The notes under the pieces: generated by a model | Database searches by the model: none | The model's input: the letters and a program-made list of their open reading frames with translations, nothing else | What the model was told of the DNA's origin: nothing | Origin: Promethearchaeota archaeon Loki_b32 | GTDB lineage: Archaea > Asgardarchaeota > Lokiarchaeia > Sigyniarchaeales > SOKP01 | NCBI GenBank assembly: GCA_005223125.1 | Contig: NJBH01000014.1 | Coordinates: 1-64,000, forward strand | Direction: 5' to 3' | Length of the DNA: 64,000 nt | Program-made: the position numbers and the translations under genes | Shown here: positions 35,511-44,460 of the stretch, one piece after another | Layout of the letters: each line of letters begins with the position of its first letter | Position numbering within the stretch: the first letter of the stretch is position 1

Positions 35511-36980
35511 TCATTTACTATTCATATAATCCAAAATAGTGCCTACAACCGCAAGAGTAAGAATTATTCCAATAGGAATGAAAGTAATCCAAGCCTCATT
35601 CGGTTGGAGAACACTTACCTGAAGAACCATCATAATAAAAGTCATCAATAAAAAGACCGTCCATAAACTAAGTTTCCTTGTTTTAAGCGGTTTTTTGATA
35701 ATAAAATTGGTTATTAGAGCTATAACAGCGTAAATGAGAATTATCAAAAGAGGTATTGGTACCCATAAGACCTGACCCCAAAGAGTTAAAAACAAGAGCG
35801 ACACATAGATTGTGAACAAGTTAATGGAATATAGCACCCGTTTTAATAAGTTTTTATTGGTGTCTATTTTATACCATAATATTCCGAAAGAGATGAATAG
35901 CAGCCACGCAAAAATCATGTCGAAAATTTTATCAGGTCCAAAACCGACATCTATAGCATAATGTGTACCCCAAAAAGCAAATATCATTCCATATCCTAAA
36001 ATTTGAATGAGTAAAATATGGTATGTTGATTTTCCAATCATAGAAATCGCTCGTGAAATTCGCCCTTCTGATTTTTGAGGTAGGAAATTTATTGCTAGTA
36101 ACACTAAAAATGCTGAATAGAGTACAATCAAGAAATGATAATCACCTCTCATAAGTGGGATCCCATCGACTCTAAATCTAAAGCCATAAAATTGATGTGC
36201 AATACAAAATGCTAAACTGAATGGAAATAATATCCACATAAATAAATTCCGCTTTTCTTTAAGTTTGCATCCAAAGGAAAACCACATCCCTATGCCAATA
36301 CCAGGGAGAAGAAATAAAACGCTGTTCATTATAAGACTTAGGTAATGAACTTCTTCCCATGTTGTAATTTCTCCAATAAAGAAAAATATTATCAAATGCA
36401 TTATGATTTCTATAACAAAACATAAGACTATAGCCAAGATTGGTTTTTTTGTGAAAGCTTTATAAAGCAAAGGCATAATTAAAATAGATTGGAAAATTAC
36501 TGGAAGAAACCAATTTCCCGGACCCCAAAACGGTAATATTCCTACAAATAAGTTTATAATGCCGTGATTTGGATAATATTGTCCATGATACATTGCTGAA
36601 AGATCAAATCCATACATAAATAACCCTATAAAAGTTGATACAGCATATAAAACGAGAAATGGGACAATATACCGTAAAATTTTGCTTTTAAAATAACTCC
36701 ATGAATATAATTCTCTTAGTTTTGTTGTCTTTTTCCTTTGAAATGAGAGACCCATATTAAATCCCATTATCACTAAAAATACTGGAATTGAAATTCTCTC
36801 CCAAAGAGTTACACCTATCTCACTTTTTACTCCCCACGCTACCATATGATCAAAAATTACTAGAAAGATCATAGCTGCCTTTAAGAAATCTACTTGGAAA
36901 AAATGTTCTTTACTTTCCTCTGAAATCTTTTTTTCAGTTTCTACTAATACTAATTCAGCAGATTGCTTTTTATCTGTCAT
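35511..36980 (-). CDS. Membrane acyltransferase (acyltransferase-3 type)
   Basis: The 489-residue protein has about 12-13 hydrophobic segments. The first segment carries the family's catalytic-type histidine (MIFLVIFDHMVAWG, H at about 44), followed by WERISIPVFLVIMGF, as in OafA/NodX-like acyltransferases that move acyl groups onto sugars or lipids from the cytoplasm. The archaeal substrate is not known; glycans on surface proteins or lipids are plausible. The gene stands alone with its own upstream region. Confidence 0.75.
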   Translation of the reverse strand: MTDKKQSAELVLVETEKKISEESKEHFFQVDFLKAAMIFLVIFDHMVAWGVKSEIGVTLWERISIPVFLVIMGFNMGLSFQRKKTTKLRELYSWSYFKSKILRYIVPFLVLYAVSTFIGLFMYGFDLSAMYHGQYYPNHGIINLFVGILPFWGPGNWFLPVIFQSILIMPLLYKAFTKKPILAIVLCFVIEIIMHLIIFFFIGEITTWEEVHYLSLIMNSVLFLLPGIGIGMWFSFGCKLKEKRNLFMWILFPFSLAFCIAHQFYGFRFRVDGIPLMRGDYHFLIVLYSAFLVLLAINFLPQKSEGRISRAISMIGKSTYHILLIQILGYGMIFAFWGTHYAIDVGFGPDKIFDMIFAWLLFISFGILWYKIDTNKNLLKRVLYSINLFTIYVSLLFLTLWGQVLWVPIPLLIILIYAVIALITNFIIKKPLKTRKLSLWTVFLLMTFIMMVLQVSVLQPNEAWITFIPIGIILTLAVVGTILDYMNSK

Positions 36981-37292
36981 TTAAACCTAACATTTTTTTT
37001 TATTTTTCAAAATTGTTATTATGAATTTTAATTAACTTAATAAAATATAACGAAGAAATAGTCCAATTTTTATAATCACAATAATGTAAAATGATGAGTT
37101 TTAGAAGTCAGATTTCTTTTGAATAAAATTAATTTAAGTATCAGATTAACTCTCTTAGATAATAGTTTCATATCACCTACATATTATCTAAATTCATTTA
37201 CTATTTAGAAAATTCCTAAATTTTTATATAACTGTTAACCATATTATTTAGTTAAGCAGATTTAAAGAAAGAGTATTGAGATAATAAGAAAA
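36981..37292. other. Divergent AT-rich control region
   Basis: About 310 bases between two divergent genes, with no coding signal on either strand. It contains several TATA-like tracts (for example TTTTTATATAAC near 37217) that could serve the downstream regulator. The initiating GTG at 37293 lacks a clear Shine-Dalgarno site, so its mRNA may have a short leader. Confidence 0.35.
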
Positions 37293-39284
37293 GTGGATGC
37301 CGACAAAAAACAAACAATTCTAGAAAAGCAACTTAAGACATTAAGTCAAAAGATTAGAATTGATATATTAAAGAAGCTGAAAAATGCTCAAATTCCATTA
37401 TCATTTTCAAAGCTTCAGAAAGAAGTTTTAGGACATAATCTTTCCACTGTTAATTTATCTTTTCATTTAAACACTTTAAAAAAGAGTGAGTTAATTTTTT
37501 CCTCAGAAGAAGGTTATACAATAACATTCTTAGGAGAACAAATAACAGATAAGATTTTATCTATTGAGGAAATTCTTAATAAACAAAAAAAAACTCGTAT
37601 GATCCGGACTTCAAAATATTCTAAAGAATTATTTGATATGAGCAAAATTGAGGAATATCTTGTAATAGAGGGAGATTTAGAACGTCATTTAGCCAGACAA
37701 ATTGCCCACGAAGTAGAAGAACGTCTTTCTAAAACAAATATAGATTATATGACAGCACCATTAATGCGGGAATATATTAATGGTGTTTTACTAGAAAATG
37801 GTTTAGAAGATGTTAGACACAAGTTAACTCGATTAGGAACGCCCCCTTTTGAAGTATTCCAACTATTTGATTCGAAGAATAAAGAATTAACACCGGGAGG
37901 TTTTATTAAACGGCTAGGATCTGATGTTTCTGAACAGTTTTTACTTTTAAATCTTTTACCTAAAAATCTTGCTGATTTATATCTATCTGGAGAAATTGCT
38001 CTATTGTACTTAAATTATTGGAGTTTAAGGCCATTGAGTTTGTATCTAAATACTAGTACATTAATTGATTATCTTTTTAAAAAATATACATACAATCCCC
38101 AAAATAATAGAAATTGGGCTGAAAGTAACAATTTAATTATTCATTTCATGGATCTTTTATACAAGCTAAGCGAATTTTATTCTGAAGATTTACTTCTAGG
38201 TGATTTTAATACTCACTTCCTCTCTTGTTTTGAAATACCGAAAAATAATTCATTCAATTTTGATCCTTTAACATCTCAGTTGCTCAGATTCAATACCCAC
38301 TTTAATGATGACAAATCTCACCTGTCATTAGGGTTTAATAATAAGGGAGAATTAACAGAAGATCATTCAATTCTGAATCAAACTGAGAGGCAATTTCTCA
38401 ATTCATTGAACCTCCAGTGTAGAGATCATATAAGGCCACTGCTGATTTTTAAGTGGTCAAATAATTTATCAACAGATTTGGGAACTAGTTTCTTAAAAAG
38501 TTTTATGACAGATTCTATTAATGGAGATCTCTATATTTGTAATAATAATTATTCAAATATGTTAAATTCAACTATTATTCAAATATCAAATCCTAATGAA
38601 AATAAAATAATTTTAGACAAGATCTTAATGAATTTACATACAATATCAGTAGAGGCAAATCAAAATGATTCTAAATTTCTAGAACTGGTACAAGATAAAT
38701 TGAATTCTATATTTGAATTGTTTAAATATAAAGAGAATTTAGTGCAGAAAAAATTAAATTCTCTTAAGCAATGGAATTTTTTTGTTTCAGAGATTTTTGA
38801 CCAAAAATTTGATGAAATATTTAGGGAATCTATAAAATCAATTAGTTTTTTCGGTTTGAACGAAGCTATTCTAAACCATTGCGGAATTGAACTTGATAGG
38901 ACAGAAAATAGCGAAGTTTTTTCACTTAAAGTTTTATCTTTAATGAAAAAACTAATCAAGGAAAGAAATGAAGTTGATAACAACAATTTTATTTTAAGCC
39001 AACCTCATTACGATTCTTATCTGAAAAATTCATGGCATAATGGTATCTCACAATACAAACAAAGTATAAATCAATATTCCTCAAGAATAATTCGGAGTGA
39101 ATCAAATCTTTCCATTAAGAAAAAAATCGTATTATATCAAAAATTTCAAAAAATTATTAATGGAGGGACTTTATTTATAGAAAAAATAAGCGAAGATGAA
39201 GTATCATTCCAGAAATGTTTAAATTTACTATTTAATTCCAAAATAAGAGCGATATCTTTTAGAGATTGTTTTACTAAAAAATAG
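37293..39284 (+). CDS. Winged-helix/ATP-cone protein with a degenerate ribonucleotide-reductase-like body
   Basis: The 663-residue protein begins (GTG) with a winged-helix domain (about 1-90; IRIDILKKLKNAQ, LQKEVLGHNLSTVNLSFHLNTL). An ATP-cone follows at about 112-182 (DLERHLARQIAHEVEERL, TAPLMREYINGVLLENGLEDVRHKLTRLG). The remainder resembles the start of anaerobic ribonucleotide reductases (LLPKNLADLYLSGEIALLYL, then WSLRPLSLYL). However, the C-terminus lacks a glycyl-radical RxxGY segment and the paired cysteines of NrdD. I infer a nucleotide-sensing transcription regulator, perhaps of ribonucleotide reductase or DNA synthesis genes, comparable in logic to bacterial NrdR. No RNR gene is adjacent. 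Confidence 0.7.
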   Translation: MDADKKQTILEKQLKTLSQKIRIDILKKLKNAQIPLSFSKLQKEVLGHNLSTVNLSFHLNTLKKSELIFSSEEGYTITFLGEQITDKILSIEEILNKQKKTRMIRTSKYSKELFDMSKIEEYLVIEGDLERHLARQIAHEVEERLSKTNIDYMTAPLMREYINGVLLENGLEDVRHKLTRLGTPPFEVFQLFDSKNKELTPGGFIKRLGSDVSEQFLLLNLLPKNLADLYLSGEIALLYLNYWSLRPLSLYLNTSTLIDYLFKKYTYNPQNNRNWAESNNLIIHFMDLLYKLSEFYSEDLLLGDFNTHFLSCFEIPKNNSFNFDPLTSQLLRFNTHFNDDKSHLSLGFNNKGELTEDHSILNQTERQFLNSLNLQCRDHIRPLLIFKWSNNLSTDLGTSFLKSFMTDSINGDLYICNNNYSNMLNSTIIQISNPNENKIILDKILMNLHTISVEANQNDSKFLELVQDKLNSIFELFKYKENLVQKKLNSLKQWNFFVSEIFDQKFDEIFRESIKSISFFGLNEAILNHCGIELDRTENSEVFSLKVLSLMKKLIKERNEVDNNNFILSQPHYDSYLKNSWHNGISQYKQSINQYSSRIIRSESNLSIKKKIVLYQKFQKIINGGTLFIEKISEDEVSFQKCLNLLFNSKIRAISFRDCFTKK

Positions 39285-39315
39285 AAGTAAAAGGTAAAAT
39301 GAGTATTCTTAAAAA

Positions 39316-40233
39316 TTATTGGATCATTAACTCCGCTAAGAGAGCTTTCCTCATAGGAATTCCATAATAAGTTTGTTTAAAGTAAATTGCTTTTTCTGAA
39401 CTATCAACACCAGCAGAAATTTCTGTAATTCTTGGTAAGGGATGCAATAATCTGAAATTGTCCTTTGTTCCTTTCAGGTCTTCTTGTTGAAATATGTAAA
39501 ATCCTTTAATCTTTTCGTATTCTTCTAAATCAATAAACCTTTCCTTTTGAATACGTGTCATGTAAAGAACATCTAAAATATTTAATATTTTTCTGTAATT
39601 TGTAATTTCCTTATATTTAACATGGCGCTGTTGTAGGAAATCTCTATCACGATTTCTCATTTTTAACTCTAACGGACTTATGAAGTAAATATTAATGTCA
39701 AAATTTGATAAGAGAATTGAAAGTGAATGGATTGTTCTACCATATTTTAAATCTCCCATTAATCCTATATTCAATCCATCTAAAGCCCCTAATTCTTCAG
39801 ATATAGTTAAAAGATCTAATAACGCCTGCGTTGGATGTTCTCCACTTCCAGATCCTGCGTTAATTATAGGAATTTTAGCAAATTTAGCTGCTAATGTTGC
39901 AGCTCCTTCAAGTGAATGCCTCATTACAATACAATCACTATAATTTTCTACTGTTCTTATTGTATCTGCAATACTTTCTCCTTTTTTAATCGAGGAAACA
40001 TCTCCAGAATGGAATCCAATAACACTACCTCCTAACCTATACATAGCAGATTCAAAACTAAGTCGAGTACGAGTAGATGGTTCAAAAAATAAGGTTGCTA
40101 AGATCTTCCCCTGAAGAAGATTTGAGTTTTTAATTTTAATCATTTCTTTGCCTTTCTTTAGAATGTACTCAATATCTTCTCGATCAAATTGCTTAGCACT
40201 TATGATACCTTCGCTAAATTTATCTTTGAACAT
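39316..40233 (-). CDS. pyrB: Aspartate carbamoyltransferase catalytic subunit
   Basis: The 305-residue enzyme joins carbamoyl phosphate and aspartate in pyrimidine synthesis. It has the carbamoyl-phosphate loop STRTR (53-57) in FEPSTRTRLSFESA, HPTQALLDLLTI at about 134-145, and HPLPR near 264-268, all diagnostic of PyrB. The regulatory subunit gene pyrI, which usually follows pyrB in archaea, is not here, so the enzyme may be unregulated or its partner lies elsewhere. Confidence 0.95.
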   Translation of the reverse strand: MFKDKFSEGIISAKQFDREDIEYILKKGKEMIKIKNSNLLQGKILATLFFEPSTRTRLSFESAMYRLGGSVIGFHSGDVSSIKKGESIADTIRTVENYSDCIVMRHSLEGAATLAAKFAKIPIINAGSGSGEHPTQALLDLLTISEELGALDGLNIGLMGDLKYGRTIHSLSILLSNFDINIYFISPLELKMRNRDRDFLQQRHVKYKEITNYRKILNILDVLYMTRIQKERFIDLEEYEKIKGFYIFQQEDLKGTKDNFRLLHPLPRITEISAGVDSSEKAIYFKQTYYGIPMRKALLAELMIQ

Positions 40234-40394
40234 TTAAAATCTCATTCAATATGTTTTTATTAACATTATGTAAATAAGATTTAAATTATTTTTTATTATG
40301 CGATGGTTATTCAAAAAGAACCAACAGAACTAATAAAATTTAATATTTATAAATAATTATTAAATTTAATCTTAAAGTTAAAGGTCACTGATTA

Positions 40395-40676
40395 ATGAAG
40401 TACCCAAGAACTATCAATAGATATTGTCCAAACTGTAGATCACATAAAAAGCATAGTGTCTCTCTATACAAAAAAGGCCAAGAAAGAGCTATGAATCATG
40501 GACGCAGAAGACTAGAAAAAAAGAAGCGGGGTTATGGTAGTTTTCCGAAACCGATATTTCACCGCAATTCGAAGATAAATAAGAGATCTACTCCATTATT
40601 AGAATGTAGTGAATGTGGCAAGAAACAGTATGCCAAGTCTTATCGTGTAAAACGACTCGAATTACAAGAAGTTTAA
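40395..40676 (+). CDS. rpl44e: Large-subunit ribosomal protein eL42 (L44e)
   Basis: The 93-residue basic protein has two zinc-binding pairs, CPNC at 11-14 and CSECGKK at about 75-81, and the Arg/Lys-rich middle (GRRRLEKKKRGYGSFPKP) typical of L44e. It lines the ribosomal E site. It is followed 15 bases later by eS27 as in most archaea, but the next two genes of the standard operon (aIF2-alpha and Nop10) are 8.5 kb away. Confidence 0.96.
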   Translation: MKYPRTINRYCPNCRSHKKHSVSLYKKGQERAMNHGRRRLEKKKRGYGSFPKPIFHRNSKINKRSTPLLECSECGKKQYAKSYRVKRLELQEV

Positions 40677-40691
40677 AAAAAGTGAGCAATT

Positions 40692-40898
40692 ATGGTACAT
40701 AAAAGAGAAGAAAAAGAACTTATTCCATATCCAAAAAGTAGATTTTTACGTGTAAAATGTTTGAATTGTGGAAACCAACAAATCATTTTTGGCTGTTCTG
40801 CAACAGATGTAGAATGTTTAGTTTGCGGAAAAACTTTACTCCAATCCACTGGGGGTAAAGCCAGAATTTTAACTAAAATACTGGAAGTTTTATCCTAA
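40692..40898 (+). CDS. rps27e: Small-subunit ribosomal protein eS27
   Basis: The 68-residue zinc-ribbon protein has CLNC and CLVC pairs 18 residues apart and the conserved KSRFLRVKC start and [11 protein letters not shown] end. It belongs to the small subunit. It follows eL42 by 15 bases, so both are on one transcript. Confidence 0.95.
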   Translation: MVHKREEKELIPYPKSRFLRVKCLNCGNQQIIFGCSATDVECLVCGKTLLQSTGGKARILTKILEVLS

Positions 40899-41015
40899 AA
40901 AGTTAAATTTCTCCAATATTCTATTATATTTTTCATCCGGTTATATTTTAATCGTGAGAAAATTCTATCACATAATTACTCTGCTCTTTACTTATTATAT
41001 AAATAAGAAAAAAAA

Positions 41016-41822
41016 TTAATTAAATCCTTTAAAGTGTTTGAATGGACGAGGGGGCGTGCGATAGAAAGTTTCATCAGGATAACCGATAGTAAATGCACCC
41101 AATTGTTTAGCTCTTATTCGTGCTAATTTCATAATTTTAGGGTCTAATTCCATACCAACTTGGGTCCATCCATTCCAGCAGGTACCTAATCCAAGTGAAT
41201 GTGCTGCTAACCGACCATAAGTAACTATATTGGCGATATTTTGAATCCCAATTACGTTATATAGCTGTGAATATACAATAATTACATGAGGTGCATCAAA
41301 ATAAACAGGAACTTCGAATTCTTTAGCAAGGTATGCAAGTCTCTCACCATATAACCAACCCCAAGCTTTATCGTTTGTAATTGTTTCTTGAATGGTATCC
41401 GATAATATTTTCATTTGTTCTTTATCAGAAATAATCATAAAGGATTCCGATCGCATATTTCGTCCAGTTGGAGCGCATTGCATCGCAGTGAATACTTTTT
41501 GTAATAAATCACTCGATACTTTTTCTTCTTTATATTTTCTTATTGATCGATGTGCTTGAAAGAAAGGATACAAATTATCATAAGATATTATTTCTTCAGG
41601 CTTGTTTATCCCTTTAAATTCATAAATTTCGCCCATATCTTCAAAAAGAACAGCATCTTCAGGACATATAGCAATACAATGACCACATCTTATGCACATT
41701 AGGTTTGGATCTTCATATTTAAGATTTTCTCCCCCATCAACTTTAAATAAGCGTCTAGGGCATGTAGTTATGCAAATATCACATCTATTACATTTTTCAT
41801 AATCAATACCTAGTATTGGCAT
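41016..41822 (-). CDS. Nitroreductase-family protein with N-terminal ferredoxin domain
   Basis: The 268-residue protein starts with two 4Fe-4S cluster motifs: CNRCDICITTCP (11-22) and CIRCGHCIAICP (about 43-54). An FMN-binding nitroreductase domain follows (HRSIRKYKEEKV at about 91-102, then CAPTGRNMRSE and LGLGTCWNGW). The fusion allows electrons to pass from ferredoxin to flavin. Similar archaeal and clostridial proteins reduce unknown substrates, possibly quinones, enones or cofactors. It stands alone. Confidence 0.9.
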   Translation of the reverse strand: MPILGIDYEKCNRCDICITTCPRRLFKVDGGENLKYEDPNLMCIRCGHCIAICPEDAVLFEDMGEIYEFKGINKPEEIISYDNLYPFFQAHRSIRKYKEEKVSSDLLQKVFTAMQCAPTGRNMRSESFMIISDKEQMKILSDTIQETITNDKAWGWLYGERLAYLAKEFEVPVYFDAPHVIIVYSQLYNVIGIQNIANIVTYGRLAAHSLGLGTCWNGWTQVGMELDPKIMKLARIRAKQLGAFTIGYPDETFYRTPPRPFKHFKGFN

Positions 41823-42194
41823 TTATCACTCACTTCTAAATTATTTAATAAGAATTAAATGTATTTTCTTAAATAATTATCATCTTCTAACAAAAAGAAA
41901 AAGGAAAAAAATTGTATAAATTTAAATTAAATTCATTTTTTTCTAAAAATTCCTTTGCATTTAAAAATGAGAACGCTGATTAAAGGAGTATTCCAACCAA
42001 AATTTGTACATGGGTTATTTGGTACCTTACTTGCTGGCATGCAAGTCAATGATATAATGCTCGATCGTAAAGTAATGGATGGAAATGCGAGATTGAAAAT
42101 ATAACTTAATTATTTTATTTATATGTTCGTGAAACCGCTCTTTCACGTAAATTCTTTAATATCTCAGTAACATAGAATTAATTATTAAATTCAA
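41823..42194. other. Intergenic region with a short coding-like frame
   Basis: About 370 bases. On the plus strand ATG 41967 opens a 45-codon frame ending at TAA 42102-42104. Its product (MRTLIKGVFQPKFVHGLFG..., then DIMLDRKVMDGNARLKI) reads more like the tail of a real protein than random AT-rich DNA. It may be a fragment of a lost gene or a small protein. Nothing else is visible in the remainder. Confidence 0.3.
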
Positions 42195-42533
42195 TTAATA
42201 TTCGCGCCAAGTATATTTACATTTAGTACATCTAAAAAAATGAGTACTTGGTTCGTCAGCACTCCTCATCTGTTTCTGCCAAGTTTCAGCTTCCTTATTA
42301 TTACACTTTGGACAATACTTTTTTGCTTTAGGATATACTGAAATTTTATCCTCTTCTGTGATAATTACTAAATTATTTTCTAACGCCTGTTTCTTTTTTT
42401 GAACATTAATTTCTATTTTTTTATTATCTGTTAATACTTCTCTTTGATAACCACAGTTGCACATTAAAAAGGATTTATCACTATCTATTCTCTTACGCAA
42501 CAAGTTTGAACAATCAGGGCAAAACTCAACCAT
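42195..42533 (-). CDS. tfs: Transcription factor S (TFS, TFIIS-like cleavage factor)
   Basis: The 112-residue protein has two zinc ribbons: an Rpo9/RpoM-like N-terminal one (CPDCSNLL and CNCGY) and the TFIIS-like C-terminal one (CPKCNNKEA ... CTKCKYTW). The acidic hairpin RSADEPS carries the Asp-Glu pair that enters the polymerase to stimulate RNA cleavage. It rescues stalled RNA polymerase. It is transcribed from its own unit. Confidence 0.95.
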   Translation of the reverse strand: MVEFCPDCSNLLRKRIDSDKSFLMCNCGYQREVLTDNKKIEINVQKKKQALENNLVIITEEDKISVYPKAKKYCPKCNNKEAETWQKQMRSADEPSTHFFRCTKCKYTWREY

Positions 42534-42611
42534 ATTGATTTTATTCCTTTTTTTTCTGTAATTATATCCTTTAAAAATAACAATATTTAAAAAATTTTAT
42601 CATATCGATAA

Positions 42612-42728
42612 ATACTTAGAATATATATTAAAGAGAATCCGAAAACCAATCCCAAGTTTAATATTTATCATTTTTTCTTTAAAGATCCTAATGGATATAC
42701 AATTGAAATTCAAAGGTTTTTAGATTAA
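42612..42728 (+). pseudogene. Remnant of a glyoxalase/VOC-family protein
   Basis: A 38-codon frame ends at TAA 42726-42728 with NIYHFFFKDPNGYTIEIQRF. F-K-D-P-x-G-Y-x-I-E-I-x-R-F is the last strand of VOC (glyoxalase/dioxygenase) proteins, where the Glu is a metal ligand. There is no start codon and no earlier half of the domain in the 80 bases up to the tfs gene, so this is a 5'-truncated relic. Confidence 0.5.
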
Positions 42729-42754
42729 TAGTAGAATCTTGAAAAGAAAAGCTA

Positions 42755-43081
42755 TTATACTAAATCTAATTCTTTTTTAAGCTGATATAATTTTTGATAA
42801 TATTCGAAATTTAATGTATTCATATCTTGGACTATATCCGCATTAATTACCTTTTCTCCAGTAGCTTGGAGTTCTAGGTCTCCTATAACATTGATTAAAT
42901 CATCTTCTTTAAAGTTAAAGTCACCAATGGTTTTGAGACTAACATTTATATCACCAGTTTTATCTTCTAAAATAATATGACTATCATTAACTCTATTTTT
43001 AATATATCCAGTTACTTGGATTCGCTCATCATCTATAGTTATATCCTTAATTATTCTTTGCTTCGCATACTGAAATGACAT
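42755..43081 (-). CDS. OB-fold single-stranded-nucleic-acid-binding-like protein
   Basis: The 108-residue protein has an OB-fold pattern (ERIQVTGYIKNRVND, ILEDKTGDINVSLKTI, DLINVIGDLEL), close in style to small RPA-like or Stn1/RPA14-type proteins. A helical tail follows. It is divergent from PCNA with about 190 bases between, which supports a DNA replication or repair role. A tRNA-binding OB fold is the main alternative. Confidence 0.7.
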   Translation of the reverse strand: MSFQYAKQRIIKDITIDDERIQVTGYIKNRVNDSHIILEDKTGDINVSLKTIGDFNFKEDDLINVIGDLELQATGEKVINADIVQDMNTLNFEYYQKLYQLKKELDLV

Positions 43082-43269
43082 TTTTTTTTTTTAAAAATAG
43101 GAATCATTCAATTATATAATTAATACAAATTTGAAAATTTAAGATAGGTATAAATAATTAATTTAAAACCTAAAATTGGTATTATTAAAAGACTAATATC
43201 AAACATTATTAATAATCCGAATTAAACAATATTATCTTATTTATAATGGAATAAAATTAATGAAAGAAT

Positions 43270-44073
43270 ATGACTTTTACGTTAAAATTAGAAAATAGTC
43301 GGATTTTGAAAGGGATAGTCGAAACTCTAGCGAGTATTATTGATGAAACTGAATTTCGAGTTACTCCTAAAGAGTTTACAATTTCAGCGATGGATCCTAG
43401 TAGAATATGTTTACTTAAACTATCAATTAAAAAGGAGAATTTTGATGAATACCAATGTGATAAAGATTCAAAAGTTGGGTTAAACTTGGATGATTTAGAT
43501 AAGATTTTAAAACGAAGTGCAGCAAATGATTCTGTAGAAATTGATTTTAATGAAGCTGAACAGAAAATAAAAATAAAAATGGCACGAGAGGGTATGACTC
43601 GTACACGAACCTTTAGTTTAGCTTTGTTGGATATCGATATTGAAGAAATTCCTATGGATAATTTATTGAGAATTGAATATCCTTCAAAATGGGTAATTGA
43701 ACCGGAATTCTTAGTTGAAGCAATAAAAGATGCTGAAATTTATTCTGAAATTCTTAATATGATTGCTGAAGAGGGAAAAGGATTGGTGTTTAGTTCAACA
43801 GGTCAAATTGGTGAAATGGAATATGATCTTAGCGAAGATGATTTAATAGAGACGGATATTAATGGAAAGAGTAGTGGAGCATATTCATTAACATTTTTAA
43901 AAGCAATCTTAAAAATAGCATCTATCACAGAAAAGTTAGAAATCTCTTTAAAGACGGATCATCCCTTAAAAATGATCTTTAATCTTCTTGAGGGTGGCGA
44001 ATTAAGTTACTTCTTAGCACCGAGAGTCGAAGAAGCTGAATTTGCAGATGAAGATGATATGGATGAATTTTAA
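43270..44073 (+). CDS. pcn: Sliding clamp PCNA
   Basis: The 267-residue protein has the PCNA two-domain pattern, with TEFRVTPKEFTISAMDPSRICL at the start, the interdomain segment and the late LEISLKTDHPLKMIFNL with GGELSYFLAPRVEE at the end. It is slightly longer than the usual 245-250 residues because of an acidic tail after the APRVE motif. It encircles DNA and tethers polymerases and Fen1 through PIP boxes. The RFC small subunit that loads it is at 59.9 kb. Confidence 0.96.
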   Translation: MTFTLKLENSRILKGIVETLASIIDETEFRVTPKEFTISAMDPSRICLLKLSIKKENFDEYQCDKDSKVGLNLDDLDKILKRSAANDSVEIDFNEAEQKIKIKMAREGMTRTRTFSLALLDIDIEEIPMDNLLRIEYPSKWVIEPEFLVEAIKDAEIYSEILNMIAEEGKGLVFSSTGQIGEMEYDLSEDDLIETDINGKSSGAYSLTFLKAILKIASITEKLEISLKTDHPLKMIFNLLEGGELSYFLAPRVEEAEFADEDDMDEF

Positions 44074-44319
44074 TTTTTTTTATGTAACTGTAACTACAAC
44101 GAAAAAATCGAAAATACGATAAAATAATGAAAAAACTTTTTATATTTTTAAATTATTGAATCATCTAATTTCGATGTTTTTTGAATTTCCTTAACTTTCT
44201 TTCTTAATAAATTCAGTATCATTAAGGGAGTTAAATAAAAAAGTAATGTTAAATATTATTAACATCCCATAGAAGCTTATTATACACCTTATTCCTTTTG
44301 TTTTTTGATCAATTCGAAA

Positions 44320-44329
44320 CTTTTAAATA
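44320..44329 (+). promoter_or_regulatory. BRE/TATA promoter of the PH-HTH gene pair
   Basis: CGAAA directly followed by CTTTTAAATA (44320-44329) is one of the best archaeal BRE plus TATA matches in the window. The expected start of transcription, about 22-27 bases downstream, falls on the ATG at 44353, so a small ORF there would be leaderless, or the 44453 gene would have a leader of about 100 bases. Confidence 0.55.
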
Positions 44330-44352
44330 CCCATGTTAAATATAGTAACACA

Positions 44353-44460
44353 ATGAATGATCATTTTTTAAATCGATTGGTTAGAAAGATAATACCCCCC
44401 GATAAAAATGATTTTCAGAATTTAACATTTAAGAAATTGGTGAAAAAAAAAAATGAGTAA
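44353..44460 (+). CDS. Possible small leaderless ORF upstream of the PH-HTH gene
   Basis: A 35-residue frame (MNDHFLNRLVRKIIPPDKND...) begins exactly where transcription should start from the BRE/TATA box at 44320. Its TAA overlaps the ATG of the PH-HTH gene by 8 bases. It could be a regulatory leader peptide, or an accidental frame in the leader. No family is recognised. Confidence 0.4.
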   Translation: MNDHFLNRLVRKIIPPDKNDFQNLTFKKLVKKKNE

